Assembly: GCA_002305635.1 (NCBI GenBank)
Contig: DBPR01000026.1
Location: 1 to 14,657 of the forward strand
Direction of reading: 5' to 3'
DNA from: Anaerolineaceae bacterium UBA1415
GTDB lineage: Bacteria; Chloroflexota; Anaerolineae; Anaerolineales; Anaerolineaceae
Length of the DNA stretch: 14,657 nucleotides
Position 1 is the first letter of the stretch, and the number at the start of each line of letters is the position of its first letter. Position numbers and translations under genes: made by a program. A model generated the notes under the pieces. The model did not search any database. It had not been told where the DNA came from and saw only the letters and a list, made by a program, of their open reading frames with translations. Below, piece by piece: positions 14,303 to 14,657 of this stretch.

Positions 14303-14657
14303 AAGACTTCACCAAACAACTGCGCGCCCAGCTAAAGCTTTTTTTGCTGGATAAAATTAATTGGATCCTTCCGGTCTTATCCTTCATTATGCTGTTTACC
14401 AATTTAGCTTTTAAGGCGAATAAAATTTATTTTCCCCAATATGTTAATCTCAATGTGGGCAATCTCTTCCCTTACATCTCGATTGTCTACGGTGCGCTTG
14501 CCACGCGATTTTTCATGATGGAAACTTCGTTCAGCTACCAGATCCAATGGACAAAGCCCGGTTTTCGAAAAAGTTTTGTTTTGGTAAAGTTCCTGGCTAT
14601 GTTTATTGGCATCACTTTGTTCCTGTTTCCCGCTGTTACTGTTTCACATTTCCCTAT
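14299..14657 (+). CDS. ABC transporter membrane permease, N-terminal part
   Basis: The ATG at 14299 overlaps the ATPase stop (ATGA) and is preceded by GGGAGG. About 119 codons are visible before the window ends. The protein starts MKDFTKQLRAQLKLFLLDK, then shows hydrophobic segments at about 22-38, 57-75 and 99-115, which fits a multi-pass ABC-2-like permease whose first helix follows a short cytoplasmic lead. It should form the channel for the ATPase encoded upstream. The substrate and full length cannot be given. Confidence 0.85.
   Translation, partial: MKDFTKQLRAQLKLFLLDKINWILPVLSFIMLFTNLAFKANKIYFPQYVNLNVGNLFPYISIVYGALATRFFMMETSFSYQIQWTKPGFRKSFVLVKFLAMFIGITLFLFPAVTVSHFP

Overview
The window looks like chromosomal DNA of an anaerobic bacterium, most likely Chloroflexota, class Anaerolineae. 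The reasons are a CpXC zinc-ribbon protein with a long helical tail, an aldehyde:ferredoxin oxidoreductase with its own polyferredoxin, and overall gene style. This assignment is inference from family content; no rRNA or marker gene is present. GC is moderate. The DUF4143 ATPase gene, the sigma/anti-sigma pair and the intergenic regions look more A/T-rich than the other genes.

Layout. (1) 1-1942, minus strand: a 16-cysteine, four-cluster ferredoxin followed 8 bp later by an aldehyde:ferredoxin oxidoreductase cut by the window edge, behind a good sigma70-type promoter at 1979-2007. (2) 1943-2584, non-coding: a 238-bp MITE-like element with 16-bp perfect terminal inverted repeats, near-perfect 10-bp flanking repeats and a central hairpin; then three phased 33-bp repeats carrying CATATG palindromes, which run into the promoter of the next gene. 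(3) 2585-3907, plus: an AAA ATPase/DUF4143 protein with a PD-(D/E)XK-like C-terminus. (4) 4042-5403, plus: the CpXC protein. (5) 5404-6309, non-coding: a 449-bp element with 13-bp terminal inverted repeats, bounded exactly by two nearly identical copies of a 133-bp sequence. This has the architecture of a transposon that makes a very long target duplication. (6) 6310-11299, minus: a compact five-gene operon encoding a RidA-family deaminase, an ExoA-like glycosyltransferase, a WbaP/WcaJ-like polyprenyl-phosphate sugar transferase and two tandem FemAB-like aminoacyltransferases. A small His/Cys-rich protein (11339-11656) lies just upstream. (7) 11860-13120, plus: an ECF-like sigma factor overlapping a membrane-anchored DUF4367 protein, a likely anti-sigma factor. 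(8) 13418 to the end, plus: an ABC transporter ATPase translationally coupled to a membrane permease cut by the window edge.

How the genes fit together. The minus-strand operon is a cell-surface module: a priming sugar-phosphate transferase, a chain-extending glycosyltransferase and two aminoacyl (Fem-type) transferases, probably for an exopolysaccharide or cell-wall polymer. The sigma/anti-sigma pair and the ABC exporter form a second surface- or stress-related block. The ferredoxin and tungsten enzyme form an anaerobic aldehyde oxidation unit. The most unusual features are in the non-coding DNA: two different non-autonomous transposon-like elements, one with an exceptionally long flanking duplication, and an iteron-like operator candidate upstream of the DUF4143 ATPase.
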